From positions 372,001-436,000 of the forward strand of contig CAVYTX010000005.1 in the NCBI GenBank assembly GCA_963771545.1: 64,000 nucleotides of DNA. The letters are read 5' to 3'. The translations under genes were made by a program, and so were the position numbers. This DNA comes from CAKZLS01 sp963771545. GTDB taxonomy: Bacteria; Pseudomonadota; Alphaproteobacteria; Rhodospirillales; Defluviicoccaceae. Every line of letters starts with the position of its first letter. Positions within the stretch are counted from its first letter, which is position 1. The notes beneath the pieces were generated by a model, which saw only the letters and a program-made list of their open reading frames with translations, was not told the origin of the DNA and did no database searches. Shown here in pieces: positions 9,597 to 17,683 of the stretch.

Positions 9597-9902
9597 ATGC
9601 AGACGAGCAATCGCCTCTTCGACGATCTGGCCAAGGTGGCCAGCGGCGCCGCCACGGCGCTCACTGGGGTGCGCGAGGAACTGGACGGCATGATCCGCGC
9701 GCGGATGGAACGTTATTTGACCGACCTGGCCGTGGTCACCCGCGACGAGTTTGAGGCCGTGAAGGAAACTGCGGCCAACGCCCGCGCGGCGCAGGAAAAG
9801 CTGGAGAAGAGGGTGGCCGAACTGGAAACCAAGCTGGCGGTCAAACCCACGCGCGCGCCCCGAGCGGCCAAGACCGACACGTCCGGCGCTGCGCCGTCGT
9901 AG
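9597..9902 (+). CDS. ubiK: UbiK-family accessory factor (BMFP/YqiC)
   Basis: A 101-residue protein beginning MQTSNRLFDDLAKVASGAA. An amphipathic helix is followed by a coiled coil near the C-terminus (residues about 55-82, EKLEKRVAELETKL) and a basic, Ala/Pro-rich tail. This is the layout of UbiK, an accessory factor for ubiquinone biosynthesis that forms trimeric coiled coils and associates with membranes. The ATG at 9597 is chosen because GAGGGA lies 6-11 bases upstream and family members start with this block. It is divergent from lgt. Confidence 0.85.
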   Translation: MQTSNRLFDDLAKVASGAATALTGVREELDGMIRARMERYLTDLAVVTRDEFEAVKETAANARAAQEKLEKRVAELETKLAVKPTRAPRAAKTDTSGAAPS

Positions 9903-10205
9903 ACACGGGTTCCGGTTCTCTCGTTTGCTCCAATGTTCGCGTCGCTGTTCACCGCCTTGGTCGCGCCACCGGACGGCACGCCCCAAACCGGCGCATTCCG
10001 ATCTTCGAACGGGATTGCCTTTATCCACACATTCCCGCGATTCTCATGAATTCGTGACTTGCGCCCGTGTCCGGGTTCTGGCAACCTAGGTTTAGTGGGG
10101 AGACGTAAATAAACATCAACATATCGCGTCCGATACGAGATGTTGAACACATGATGCAAGCGGTCCGCCAAATGACTTTACCGAAAATATTAGGAGAGGC
10201 TGAAA
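9903..10205. other. Gene-free stretch between ubiK and the YbjN gene
   Basis: About 300 bases with no coding signal that stands out on either strand. A GGAGAGG sequence just before 10206 is the ribosome binding site of the next gene. No terminator or promoter could be named with confidence. Confidence 0.4.
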
Positions 10206-10706
10206 ATGACCGTCATGCGCTCGCTCGAAATCCAGAGGGATAGCCCCCTTGACGTCATCGAGCATCTGATCAACGCCAACGACTGGATTTTCGACCGTCC
10301 CAACGATCAGGAACTCGCCGTCCAGGTGCCTGGGCGCTGGTGCGACTACAATATCTACTTCGCCTGGAACGAGAGGGCCAGTGCCGTACACTTCACCCTC
10401 GCCGTCGACAACCGGGTGCCGGCGGAAAAGATCGCGGCGGTGAACGAACTGCTGGCGCTGGCCAATGAAAAGCTGTGGATGGGCCATTTCGCGGTCTGGC
10501 GGGAAGAAGGCCTGCTCACCTATCGCCACGCCCTGCCCATGCGCGGTAGCGGCGGCCCCACCGTGGAGCAGATCGAGGATCTGGTGGAGAACGCCATCTG
10601 GGAAACGGAGCGGTTCTATCCAGCCTTCCAATACGTGATGTGGGGCGGTAAGACGCCTTCCGACGCCCTCGCCGCGGCAATGATCGAAACCGTCGGAGAG
10701 GCCTGA
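10206..10706 (+). CDS. YbjN domain-containing protein
   Basis: A 166-residue soluble protein of the YbjN family, which adopts a type III secretion chaperone-like fold. Conserved features include a hydrophobic helix near the start (DVIEHLINANDWIFDR), an aromatic beta region (WCDYNIYFAWNE), and the repeated helix-strand pattern ending in ETERFYPAFQYVMWGG. In other bacteria YbjN proteins affect motility and stress responses without a known enzyme activity. A strong AGGAGAGG precedes the ATG. The gene ends 7 bases before proC and probably forms an operon with it. Confidence 0.8.
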   Translation: MTVMRSLEIQRDSPLDVIEHLINANDWIFDRPNDQELAVQVPGRWCDYNIYFAWNERASAVHFTLAVDNRVPAEKIAAVNELLALANEKLWMGHFAVWREEGLLTYRHALPMRGSGGPTVEQIEDLVENAIWETERFYPAFQYVMWGGKTPSDALAAAMIETVGEA

Positions 10707-10713
10707 CGCCTCC

Positions 10714-11529
10714 ATGCCCGCGACCGTGATCCTCGTCGGCGGCGGCAAGATGGGCGCCGCCATGCTAGCCGGGTGGCTCGACCGCGGTCTGGATCCGTCG
10801 GGCGTTTCCGTTGTCGAACCTCACGCCGAAACCGCGTCCGTCCTCGCCCAACGCCACGGGGTCGCCGTCGTCGGTGGTCCCGATGTCATCGGTCCGGACC
10901 TTCGCCCCGGCATCGTCGTTTTCGCCGTCAAACCGCAGGCCATGGACGCGGTGGCTCCGGCCTACAAGCGCTTTGTCGAAAACCGTCCCGTGTTTCTCTC
11001 CATCGCCGCCGGCCGGACCCTCGCATCGTTCGAACGCGTCCTCGGACGCGAGGCCGCCGTCGTCCGCGCCATGCCCAATACGCCGGCGGCCATCTGCCGC
11101 GGCATCACCGTGGCCTGTGCCAACGGCGGTGTCACCGACGCTCAGCGAACTGCGTGCACGGGGTTGCTCGAGGCCGTGGGCGAGGTGGCATGGGTGGAGG
11201 ACGAGCCGCTGATGGACGCGGTCACCGCCGTTTCCGGCAGCGGGCCGGCTTACGTTTTTCTGCTCGCCGAGTGCCTGGCGGAAGCCGGCGTGGACGCGGG
11301 ACTCCCGGCCGCGCTCGCTCTCCGGCTGGCATGCGCCACCGTGTCCGGCGCCGGCGAACTGCTGCACCGCTCGGACGATCCGCCCGGGACGCTTCGTCAA
11401 AACGTGACCAGCCGCGGCGGCGCCACCGCGGCGGCGCTGGACGTGCTGATGGGCGAGGACGGTCTGCAACGATTGATGACGGCCGCCGTTCAAGCGGCCG
11501 CCCGGCGCTCCCGGGACTTGGCGGGATAG
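10714..11529 (+). CDS. proC: Pyrroline-5-carboxylate reductase
   Basis: A 271-residue enzyme that reduces 1-pyrroline-5-carboxylate to proline with NAD(P)H, the last step of proline synthesis. VILVGGGKMGAAMLAGW at the N-terminus is the Rossmann dinucleotide-binding loop. FAVKPQ and RAMPNTPAAI are family blocks, and AVSGSGPAYVFLLAECLAEAG followed by the C-terminal TSRGGATAAALDVL covers the P5CR signature. Length is typical. It follows the YbjN gene closely. Confidence 0.95.
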   Translation: MPATVILVGGGKMGAAMLAGWLDRGLDPSGVSVVEPHAETASVLAQRHGVAVVGGPDVIGPDLRPGIVVFAVKPQAMDAVAPAYKRFVENRPVFLSIAAGRTLASFERVLGREAAVVRAMPNTPAAICRGITVACANGGVTDAQRTACTGLLEAVGEVAWVEDEPLMDAVTAVSGSGPAYVFLLAECLAEAGVDAGLPAALALRLACATVSGAGELLHRSDDPPGTLRQNVTSRGGATAAALDVLMGEDGLQRLMTAAVQAAARRSRDLAG

Positions 11530-11646
11530 CAAGATCCGAAACACCTTGGCGTCATTGAATCTCCGTATTCCCGATCCATATTCATTTTGTACGAGACACA
11601 TTCGTCTTGATAAACTCAGCCGTGGCCTGTTCACCTCGAGGGATTG

Positions 11647-12303
11647 ATGGCACGTAAGGCAGATATTCCGGATCGTATTCTCGACGCGGTGCTCGAACTG
11701 GCGCCCATTACCGGATGGCGCGCGTTGTCTTTTTCCGAAATTGCCGCCGAGGCCGGCGTATCGCTGGACGAGGTCCATGCGGCGTTCCCGACAAAACCGG
11801 CCCTTTTGACCGGCTTGCTGACGCGCGCCGATCATCGGGTTCTCGCCCAGGGCGCCGCCGAGAAGGACAAATCCGCGCGCGATCGCCTGTTCGACGTAAT
11901 CATGCGGCGGTTCGACGCCCTCGGTCCGCATAAGCAAGCCATTGCCGCAATCGCGAGGGACCTGCCCGCCGATCCGGTGGCGTGCCTCGTCGCACTTCCA
12001 TACTTCGCCAATTCCATGGCCTGGATGCTGGAGGCGGCCGGCCTCTCGTCGGCGGGTGTGAGGGGCGCCATCCGGATCAAGGGCCTGGCGCTGATCTACT
12101 TGAGGACGCTACGGGTCTGGCTGGGGGACGATAGCGAGGATCAGGCGCGGACCATGGCCACTCTCGACCGCAACTTGAAAAACGCCGAGCGTCGAATCCG
12201 CGACTGTTTCGCCTTTTGCCGGTGCTGCCGCCCCCGGAGACGCGGGCGGCATCGCGGAGGGGACGTGACCCCGCCGGCCGGCGAAGTTCCCGTGGTGGGC
12301 TGA
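11647..12303 (+). CDS. TetR/COQ9-like transcriptional regulator
   Basis: A protein of about 218 residues. The N-terminal 60 residues read as a TetR helix-turn-helix: ILDAVLELAPITGWRALSFSEIAAEAGVSLDEVHAAF. The C-terminal part has the WLGDDSEDQARTMATLDRNL pattern found in alphaproteobacterial proteins annotated as COQ9 family, which share the TetR fold. It may therefore be a repressor or a ubiquinone-related lipid-binding protein. A TTG codon directly precedes the ATG; ATG is chosen, with GAGGGA 4-9 bases upstream. The last 30 residues are Arg- and Pro-rich and look less conserved. Confidence 0.7.
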   Translation: MARKADIPDRILDAVLELAPITGWRALSFSEIAAEAGVSLDEVHAAFPTKPALLTGLLTRADHRVLAQGAAEKDKSARDRLFDVIMRRFDALGPHKQAIAAIARDLPADPVACLVALPYFANSMAWMLEAAGLSSAGVRGAIRIKGLALIYLRTLRVWLGDDSEDQARTMATLDRNLKNAERRIRDCFAFCRCCRPRRRGRHRGGDVTPPAGEVPVVG

Positions 12304-12440
12304 GCGTCCCTCCGGCCGATTCGTCTCAATACTCCGGTTTGCATATCGCAATCGCGAACTCTCAACATCGCTGAGCGCCCCTTAGTCGTGAAAAATCATG
12401 AGCAAATCAGATTCTCTTAGTTTTTCAATGAAATAAGATT

Positions 12441-12480
12441 ATGCTGCACTGCAGCAAAAATATTTTGTGCAGTGCAACAT
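12441..12480. promoter_or_regulatory. TGC-rich palindromes resembling PhaR operators upstream of the phasin gene
   Basis: CTGCACTGCAG (12444-12454) has CTGC and GCAG half sites 3 bases apart. About ten bases later TTGTGCAGTGCAACA (12465-12479) repeats the TGCA theme. PhaR, the repressor of phasin genes in alphaproteobacteria such as Paracoccus and Rhodobacter, binds TGC-rich palindromes of this kind. The pair lies just upstream of a promoter-like sequence and about 90 bases before the phasin start. The phaR gene itself is not in the window. Confidence 0.6.
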
Positions 12481-12485
12481 AATTG

Positions 12486-12514
12486 TTGACACGGTGAACC
12501 CTTTGGCCGATAGT
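12486..12514 (+). promoter_or_regulatory. Sigma70-type promoter of the phasin gene
   Basis: TTGACA (12486-12491) matches the -35 consensus exactly. After 17 bases GATAGT (12509-12514) matches four of six -10 positions. It lies 57 bases before the phasin start and directly after the PhaR-like palindromes, so a repressor bound there would hinder polymerase. Confidence 0.6.
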
Positions 12515-12570
12515 GTGGGCGTCAACCGAATTGCAGCGCCCCCTCGAAGGGGCAAAGGAGAATCCCTATT

Positions 12571-13044
12571 ATGGCAAAACTTCCCGAATTCCCTGTCGAC
12601 ATCACCAAGATCATGGGTGACTTCGACCCCACCAAGATGGCCGACGAATTCACCAACGCGATCAAACAGTTCAAGCTTCCCGGCGTCGATGTCAACTCTC
12701 TGGTCGCCGCTCAGAAGAAGAACATGGAAGCCCTTACCAACGCCAACCGCGTCGCCTTCGAAGGCACTCAGGCCATTGCCAAGCGTCAGGCCGAAATCCT
12801 TCAAGAGACCATGAACGAGGCCTCCAAGGGGATCGACGCAATCTCCAAGGCCGGCTCGCCGCCGGAAGCCGCCGCCAAGCAAGCCGAGTTCGCCAAGGGC
12901 GCTTTCGAGCGCGCCCTGAGCAACATGCGCGAGCTGGCCGAAATGGTTTCCAAGTCCCGCGAGGAAGCGACCAACACCATCAATGGCCGCATCTCCGAAG
13001 GCCTTGAAGAAATGAAGAACATGGTCCTCAAAATGAAGGCCTAG
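12571..13044 (+). CDS. Phasin family protein (polyhydroxyalkanoate granule surface protein)
   Basis: A 157-residue helical protein of the phasin family. It contains VDVNSLVAAQKKNMEALTNA and the following KRQAEILQETM helix, typical of alphaproteobacterial phasins. These proteins coat polyhydroxyalkanoate granules and control their size and number. AAGGAG lies 6-11 bases before the ATG. A clear terminator follows, so it is probably a single-gene transcript under the TGC-rich operator region. Its presence agrees with the ethylmalonyl-CoA pathway genes further right, since that pathway starts from acetoacetyl-CoA, also the polymer precursor. Confidence 0.88.
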   Translation: MAKLPEFPVDITKIMGDFDPTKMADEFTNAIKQFKLPGVDVNSLVAAQKKNMEALTNANRVAFEGTQAIAKRQAEILQETMNEASKGIDAISKAGSPPEAAAKQAEFAKGAFERALSNMRELAEMVSKSREEATNTINGRISEGLEEMKNMVLKMKA

Positions 13045-13067
13045 GCGGTTTCACAACCTCCTCAGAG

Positions 13068-13094
13068 ACGGCCGCCCGCGGGGGCGGCCGTTTT
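13068..13094 (+). terminator. Rho-independent terminator of the phasin gene
   Basis: A 10-base perfect stem, ACGGCCGCCC (13068-13077) with GGGCGGCCGT (13082-13091), closes a 4-base loop and is followed by TTTC. It lies 24 bases after the phasin stop codon. Confidence 0.8.
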
Positions 13095-13116
13095 CGCATC
13101 AGTGACCGTTGGTGTT

Positions 13117-13452
13117 ATGCCGATTTCCTACGATGATTTTTGCAAGGTCGATATCCGCGTCGGCACCGTGATCAGGGCGGAAGCGTTTCCGGAAGCCCGC
13201 AAACCGTCGCTTAAACTGTGGGTCGATTTCGGCCCCGAGGTGGGCGAGCGCAAGAGCTCGGCGCAGATCACCCGTCACTACGATCCGGAAACCCTGCTGG
13301 GCCGTCAGGTGGCGGCCGTGGTCAACTTTCCGCCCCGCCAGATCGGGCCGTTCATGTCCGAGGTTCTGGTCCTGGGCTTTGCGGATGCCGGCGGCGACGT
13401 GGTGCTGATTGGTCCGACCCTGCCGGTGCCCAACGGCGGCCGCATGTTCTGA
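13117..13452 (+). CDS. csaA: CsaA-type tRNA-binding domain protein
   Basis: A 111-residue protein made of a single tRNA-binding (EMAP/Trbp111-like) OB-fold domain. DFCKVDIRVGTVIRAEAFPEA opens the fold, and KSSAQITRHY and VVNFPPRQIGPFMSEVLVLGF are the diagnostic CsaA blocks. CsaA has been described as a chaperone-like factor with affinity for SecA and preproteins and as a tRNA-binding protein. The ATG at 13117 is preferred over an upstream GTG because it gives the usual family start. Confidence 0.88.
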   Translation: MPISYDDFCKVDIRVGTVIRAEAFPEARKPSLKLWVDFGPEVGERKSSAQITRHYDPETLLGRQVAAVVNFPPRQIGPFMSEVLVLGFADAGGDVVLIGPTLPVPNGGRMF

Positions 13453-13461
13453 CGCTACCCG

Positions 13462-14763
13462 TCACAGCGGCAAGCGCAGCCGCACCCTGAGGCCGGCCAA
13501 GGGCGATTCGGTCAGAAAAATCTCGCCGCCATGGCCGCGGGCCACGTCCCGGGCGATGGTCATGCCGAGGCCCACGCCGCCGGTTCCCGGGTTTCGCGAC
13601 CCCTCCAGCCGGAAGAACGGTTTGAACACCTCTTCGCGTTGAGTCTCGGGGATACCGGGGCCGTCGTCGTCGATGATGATCTCGATGAACCGGCCGCGTT
13701 TGCCCGCGTCCACCACCACATGCCGGCCATAGCGGATGGCGTTGCCGATCAGGTTGTTGATACAGCGCCGGAAGGCGTCGGGCCGGAGCGGCACGATCAA
13801 TTCGCCGTTGGCCTTGAGCTCGACGCCATCGCTGATCCGCCGCGCCTTGCGAACGGCCTCGTCGAGCAAAGCGACCACATCGTGGGGCTCCGGGGTCTCC
13901 GCGCCCTCTCCCCTCGCGAAATCCAGATAGCCCTCGAGCATGCGTTCCATCTCGCCCACATCGTCCTTGAGGGCGGCGACGCCGTCGGAGCTCTTCATCA
14001 TCGCGAGTTCCAGCTTCATCCGCGTGAGCGGCGTGCGGAGGTCGTGCGAAACGCCGGCGAGCATCTCCGTCCGCTGCCCGATCTGACGCAGAATCCGACC
14101 CCTCATGGCAATGAAGGCCCGGGCCGCCAGCCGCACCTCGCGCGCGCCCTCGGGCTTGAAGTTGGGCACGTCGCGTCCCTTGCCGAAATTGTCGGCGGCG
14201 CGGGCGAGCCGCAGGACCGGCCGCACTTGGCTGCGCATGAACATGGTGGCGATGCCTAGCAGGATGAGAGTGCCGCCCACCGTCCACAGCACGAACACAT
14301 AGATCGTCGCGCTGAACAGGCGACCGCGCGGCGCGGTCACGCTCAACACCGCGTCGGGCAACTGGACATCGATGATGACCGCGTTCGGGTTGGAGTGCGC
14401 GTCCACGCGCGTGGGTTTCCCGACCCGCTCGCGCAGCGCCCGCCTCATCTCGCCCTCCAGCGCCGATAGAGCATCAAGCGTGTTCGGCAGGATCGCTCCC
14501 GGTTCCAGGGTGACGGCGATATCCATGTTGCGCCCGGCCGCTTCGAGAACCCGCTGGCGGCCTTCCGGGCTGGGGTCGTCGCGCAGCGCATCGATCACCA
14601 TGGCGATGTCGCCGGCCAGCCCCAGCGCCAGGCTCTTGCTCACCTGATTCCAATGGCTTTCGTAGAAAATGAACGCGGACACCACCTGCAGCACGATCAG
14701 CGGCGTAACCACGATCAGGAGAGATCGGCCGAGAAGACTGCGCGGTAGGTAGTCCTTGAGCAT
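13462..14763 (-). CDS. EnvZ-type sensor histidine kinase
   Basis: A 433-residue membrane sensor. Transmembrane segments lie at about 12-34 and 153-176 and flank a periplasmic domain of roughly 115 residues. A HAMP region follows (RSQVRPVLRLARAADNF), then the HisKA box LAGVSHDLRTPLTRMKLEL with the phospho-acceptor His240. The C-terminal ATPase domain has the N box (CINNLIGNAIRYG), the G1 motif DDDGPGIP, and the final GVGLGMTIARD. It is most like EnvZ/OmpR-associated kinases of Rhodospirillales. It lies 13 bases downstream of its response regulator gene. Confidence 0.9.
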   Translation of the reverse strand: MLKDYLPRSLLGRSLLIVVTPLIVLQVVSAFIFYESHWNQVSKSLALGLAGDIAMVIDALRDDPSPEGRQRVLEAAGRNMDIAVTLEPGAILPNTLDALSALEGEMRRALRERVGKPTRVDAHSNPNAVIIDVQLPDAVLSVTAPRGRLFSATIYVFVLWTVGGTLILLGIATMFMRSQVRPVLRLARAADNFGKGRDVPNFKPEGAREVRLAARAFIAMRGRILRQIGQRTEMLAGVSHDLRTPLTRMKLELAMMKSSDGVAALKDDVGEMERMLEGYLDFARGEGAETPEPHDVVALLDEAVRKARRISDGVELKANGELIVPLRPDAFRRCINNLIGNAIRYGRHVVVDAGKRGRFIEIIIDDDGPGIPETQREEVFKPFFRLEGSRNPGTGGVGLGMTIARDVARGHGGEIFLTESPLAGLRVRLRLPL

Positions 14764-14776
14764 GAGCAGCGGCCAG

Positions 14777-15457
14777 TCAGTCGGGCACCAGAACGTAACC
14801 CTTGCCGCGCACCGTCTGCAAGTAGCGCGGATCGCGCGGGTCGCGCTCGATCTTGCGCCTCAGGCGCATCACTTGAACATCCACGGCGCGGTCGTTGGCG
14901 GCCGCTCCGGTCATGTTGATCAACGCTTCGCGGCTCACGCTGACGCCCGGCCGAGACGCCAGCGCGGCGAGCAGGGCCGCCTCCGCGTCGGTCAGCCGCA
15001 CCGGCTCGCCGTCGGCCAGCAGCTCCGAGCGCGCCAGATTGAACACCTTGTCGCCCATCCGCACTTCGCGGGTCGCCGTTACCGGCCGCGGCGTCCGTTT
15101 GAGAATATTGTTGACGCGGAGCACCAGTTCGCGCGGCTCGAACGGCTTGACCAGATAATCGTCGGCGCCCTTCTCGAGACCGGCGATGCGGTCCTCGGCC
15201 TCGCCCATGGCGGTCAGCATCAGGATCGGCACTCCCGAAGGCTGGAAAGCGGCGGCGAAGTCCAGGCCGCTTTCGCCCGGCATCATCAGATCGAGGATGA
15301 TTAGGTCCACCGTTATGCTCGACAGCTTCCGCCGCGCGTCGGCGGCGTCGGACGCGGTCATGACAATGAAGCCGCTTTCCGTAAGAAACCGCCCCAACAG
15401 GTCGCGAAGCCGCTGGTCGTCGTCCACCACCAAGATGTGCGGCGCGCTCTCACTCAT
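14777..15457 (-). CDS. OmpR-family response regulator
   Basis: A 226-residue two-domain regulator. The receiver domain has the acidic pocket VVDDDQR and the phosphorylation site Asp56 in DLIILDLMMP, with a late KPFEPRELVLRV block containing the conserved lysine. The C-terminal winged helix shows LTDAEAALLAALASRPGVSVSREAL and the recognition region DVQVMRLRRKIERDPRDPRYLQTVRGKGYVL, typical of OmpR/PhoB. It is the middle gene of a three-gene regulatory operon: the MarR-type gene overlaps its start by 8 bases and the sensor kinase follows. Confidence 0.93.
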   Translation of the reverse strand: MSESAPHILVVDDDQRLRDLLGRFLTESGFIVMTASDAADARRKLSSITVDLIILDLMMPGESGLDFAAAFQPSGVPILMLTAMGEAEDRIAGLEKGADDYLVKPFEPRELVLRVNNILKRTPRPVTATREVRMGDKVFNLARSELLADGEPVRLTDAEAALLAALASRPGVSVSREALINMTGAAANDRAVDVQVMRLRRKIERDPRDPRYLQTVRGKGYVLVPD

Positions 15458-15977
15458 CGCCGAACCTGCGGCGATCGCCGGGGTTGATCATCGACCGGAG
15501 CACCGCCGCGAACCCCTCGGCGGCGGCCGGACCGGCCTCGGAGAAAGCGGCGGCGATATGCGCGGTCTGGCGCTCCGTCAAAGTCCGCTCCAGCACCTGA
15601 GCCTCGGGCGTGAGGTAGAGGCGCCGCAGGCGGCGATCGTCCGGATCGGTCCGCCGGTCGATGAAGCCGCCTTCCATGAGCTGGCCCAGCACCCGCGATA
15701 GACTCTGCTTGGTGATCCTGAGAATGCCGAGAAGGTCGCTGACGGTGATGCCCGGGTTGCGTCCGACGAAATAAATGACCCGGTGATGGGCGCGGCCAAA
15801 ACCGTAGCGCACCAGCAAGGCGTCAGCCTCGGCGGTGAAATCCCGATAGGCGAAGAACAACAGTTCCATGGCCCGGCGCAAAGCCGCCTCGCCGATGTCC
15901 CCGGACACGGCCCAACGATGTACATCCGGTTCGGGGTTCTCCGTGGACCGAGCGACATCCGAAAATTCCACCGTCAC
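15450..15977 (-). CDS. MarR-family transcriptional regulator
   Basis: A 175-residue protein with a MarR winged helix-turn-helix: RVIYFVGRNPGITVSDLLGILRITKQSLSRVLGQLMEGGFI followed by the wing DPDDRRLRRLYLT. It is placed first in an operon with an OmpR/EnvZ pair, an arrangement found in several Rhodospirillales, and overlaps the response regulator gene by 8 bases, so translation is probably coupled. Ligand and targets are unknown. A GTCA-N7-TGAC dyad in the divergent gap to ilvE is a candidate autoregulatory site. Confidence 0.85.
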   Translation of the reverse strand: MTVEFSDVARSTENPEPDVHRWAVSGDIGEAALRRAMELLFFAYRDFTAEADALLVRYGFGRAHHRVIYFVGRNPGITVSDLLGILRITKQSLSRVLGQLMEGGFIDRRTDPDDRRLRRLYLTPEAQVLERTLTERQTAHIAAAFSEAGPAAAEGFAAVLRSMINPGDRRRFGDE

Positions 15978-16009
15978 CCTCGCGCCCTAACTTCCATCGC
16001 CGAAATTAC

Positions 16010-16024
16010 GTCAGCAATATTGAC
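16010..16024. promoter_or_regulatory. Dyad between marR-type gene and ilvE, candidate MarR operator
   Basis: GTCAGCAATATTGAC has outer half sites GTCA/TGAC and a central AATATT. The right half overlaps TTGACA at 16020-16025, a perfect -35 hexamer reading toward ilvE. The spacing and position in the divergent intergenic region fit a MarR-type site, but no target sequence is known for this regulator. Confidence 0.4.
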
Positions 16025-16115
16025 ATATATGCCGTCGACTGGTACGAAAAGCAACAGGAATTAACCAGAGTAGAAATAAAATTTCTCTCTAGCGAAACAA
16101 GGGGAATGATATTTC

Positions 16116-17021
16116 ATGAATACCGTGCCTTTCGACGATCGCGACGGAGTGATCTGGTACAATGGAGCGCTGGTTCCCTGGCGGGACGCCAAGCTGCACG
16201 TGCTGTCTCACGGGTTGCACTACGCCTCGGCGGTGTTCGAGGGCGAACGGTCCTACAACGGCTCCATCTTCAAGCTGACCAAGCATTCGGAGCGGCTGGC
16301 CGCGTCGGCGCGCATGATCGGGTTCGAGATCCCGTACAGCGTCGACGCTGTGGACCGCGCCTGCGTGGAGGTGTGCGAGGCCAACGGCATCCGCGACGGC
16401 TACGTCCGTCCGATCGCCTGGCGCGGCAGCGAAATGATGGCCGTGTCGGCGCAACGGACCACCATCCAGCTCGCCATCGCCGCGTGGCCGTGGCCATCCT
16501 ATTTCTCGCCGGAAGCGCGGCTGAAGGGCATCCGGCTCAAGACCGCGCCCTGGAAACGCCCGTCGCCGGAGACCGAGCCGGTGCACGCCAAGGCCGCCGG
16601 GCTCTACATGATCTGCACGCTCTCCAAGCACGCGGTGGAACGGGAAGGCTACGACGACGCCCTGATGCTCGACTGGCGCGGCCAGGTGGCCGAGGCCACC
16701 GGGGCCAACATCTTCATGGTCATGGGCGACGGCCGCCTGCATACGCCGACGCCCGACTGTTTCCTCGACGGCATCACCCGCCAAACGGTGATCGGACTGG
16801 CGCGCGCGCGCGGCATCGAGGTGGTGGAGCGCGCCATCATGCCCGACGAGTTCGCCAACGCCACCGAGGTGTTCCTCACCGGCACGGCCGCCGAAGTGAC
16901 CCCCGTGGGAGAAATCGACCACCACCGCTTCACCCCCGCCGACATCACCAAGGCGATGATGCAAGACTACGAAAAAACCACCGGCCAAACCGGCAAAGCG
17001 GCCGCCAGCGCGGCGGAGTAG
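16116..17021 (+). CDS. ilvE: Branched-chain amino acid aminotransferase
   Basis: A 301-residue class IV PLP aminotransferase that interconverts Leu, Ile and Val with their 2-oxo acids. The N-terminus (GVIWYNGALVPWRDAKLHVLSHGLHYASAVFEG) matches the family start, and EATGANIFMVMG plus the C-terminal VFLTGTAAEVTPVGEID are the class IV cofactor and substrate blocks. The Schiff-base lysine is probably in the HAKAAGLY segment. GGGGA precedes the start by about 12 bases. It is divergent from the MarR operon. Confidence 0.92.
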   Translation: MNTVPFDDRDGVIWYNGALVPWRDAKLHVLSHGLHYASAVFEGERSYNGSIFKLTKHSERLAASARMIGFEIPYSVDAVDRACVEVCEANGIRDGYVRPIAWRGSEMMAVSAQRTTIQLAIAAWPWPSYFSPEARLKGIRLKTAPWKRPSPETEPVHAKAAGLYMICTLSKHAVEREGYDDALMLDWRGQVAEATGANIFMVMGDGRLHTPTPDCFLDGITRQTVIGLARARGIEVVERAIMPDEFANATEVFLTGTAAEVTPVGEIDHHRFTPADITKAMMQDYEKTTGQTGKAAASAAE

Positions 17022-17139
17022 GTGGCAACCCGGGGGCTCCACGCCCCCGGACCTCCAGTTCATTGCCGCGGTAAATTGGAACGCGCGGTCCGATTTGATC
17101 CTTCGGTTGATCGTGATGGCGGGGGCGCCACAATCGGCG

Positions 17140-17434
17140 TTGACGACACGTGTCGTCAAAAACAGGCTGAAAAAGACGACATTTTTCGCGAAAAAGACGA
17201 CATTTGACGCCTTGACATTTGTCAAGCCCTTGATTTCATTGGCCCGAAATAAAACAGGCCAAAATGTCGTCATTTATCATCATTTGTCGTCAAAAAAGTC
17301 TGGAACCCATTGAGAACAAACGTACATTCAAGAGTGCTTATTCACTCTCCGTAATGTCGTAACGCCTTGATATTAAACGAAACACGGTGTTTCGATCCCG
17401 TATCGTTCCGCGTTCGATGTCGTCATTTGTCGTC
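17140..17434. repeat. Cluster of TGTCGTC/GACGACA repeats, possible transposon-end binding sites
   Basis: Eight copies of TGTCGTC occur in under 300 bases: minus strand at 17142, 17175 and 17196, plus strand at 17151, 17265, 17285, 17418 and 17428. The first pair forms a perfect 20-base palindrome, TTGACGACACGTGTCGTCAA (17140-17159). Several are spaced by 10, 20 or 21 bases, i.e. on one helix face. A ninth copy lies alone at 22054, beyond the IS1595 transposase. Multiple short TGTCG-type repeats are typical of Tn7/Tn5053-like transposon ends bound by TnsB/TniA transposases; that reading is an inference. The remainder of 17022-17683 has no credible gene. Confidence 0.5.
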
Positions 17435-17683
17435 ATTTTGGACCGTTTGCTCCAGGAAACGATCTCGGTCTGATTTGTTGGCTGCTACTCTCCCGCGCAA
17501 AAAAGCTTCTCGCGGAATGGGTGTGGTTTTGCGCCAGCGCCGGATCGCGCGCCAACGGATAGAGAATACTATCCTATACGTTCGCGATTTTCAATGGCAT
17601 AGCCTTGTAGGGTTTTCGCCGTGCCCGCCTCACCAAGTGTCCGCCCATCATGCTACAATGCGATCCCTTACCCCGTTCGCTCA

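Noticed and set aside
17140..17434. CRISPR array or CAST locus
   Set aside because: Repeats are too short and in both orientations, with no spacers of constant length and no Cas, TnsC or TniQ genes.
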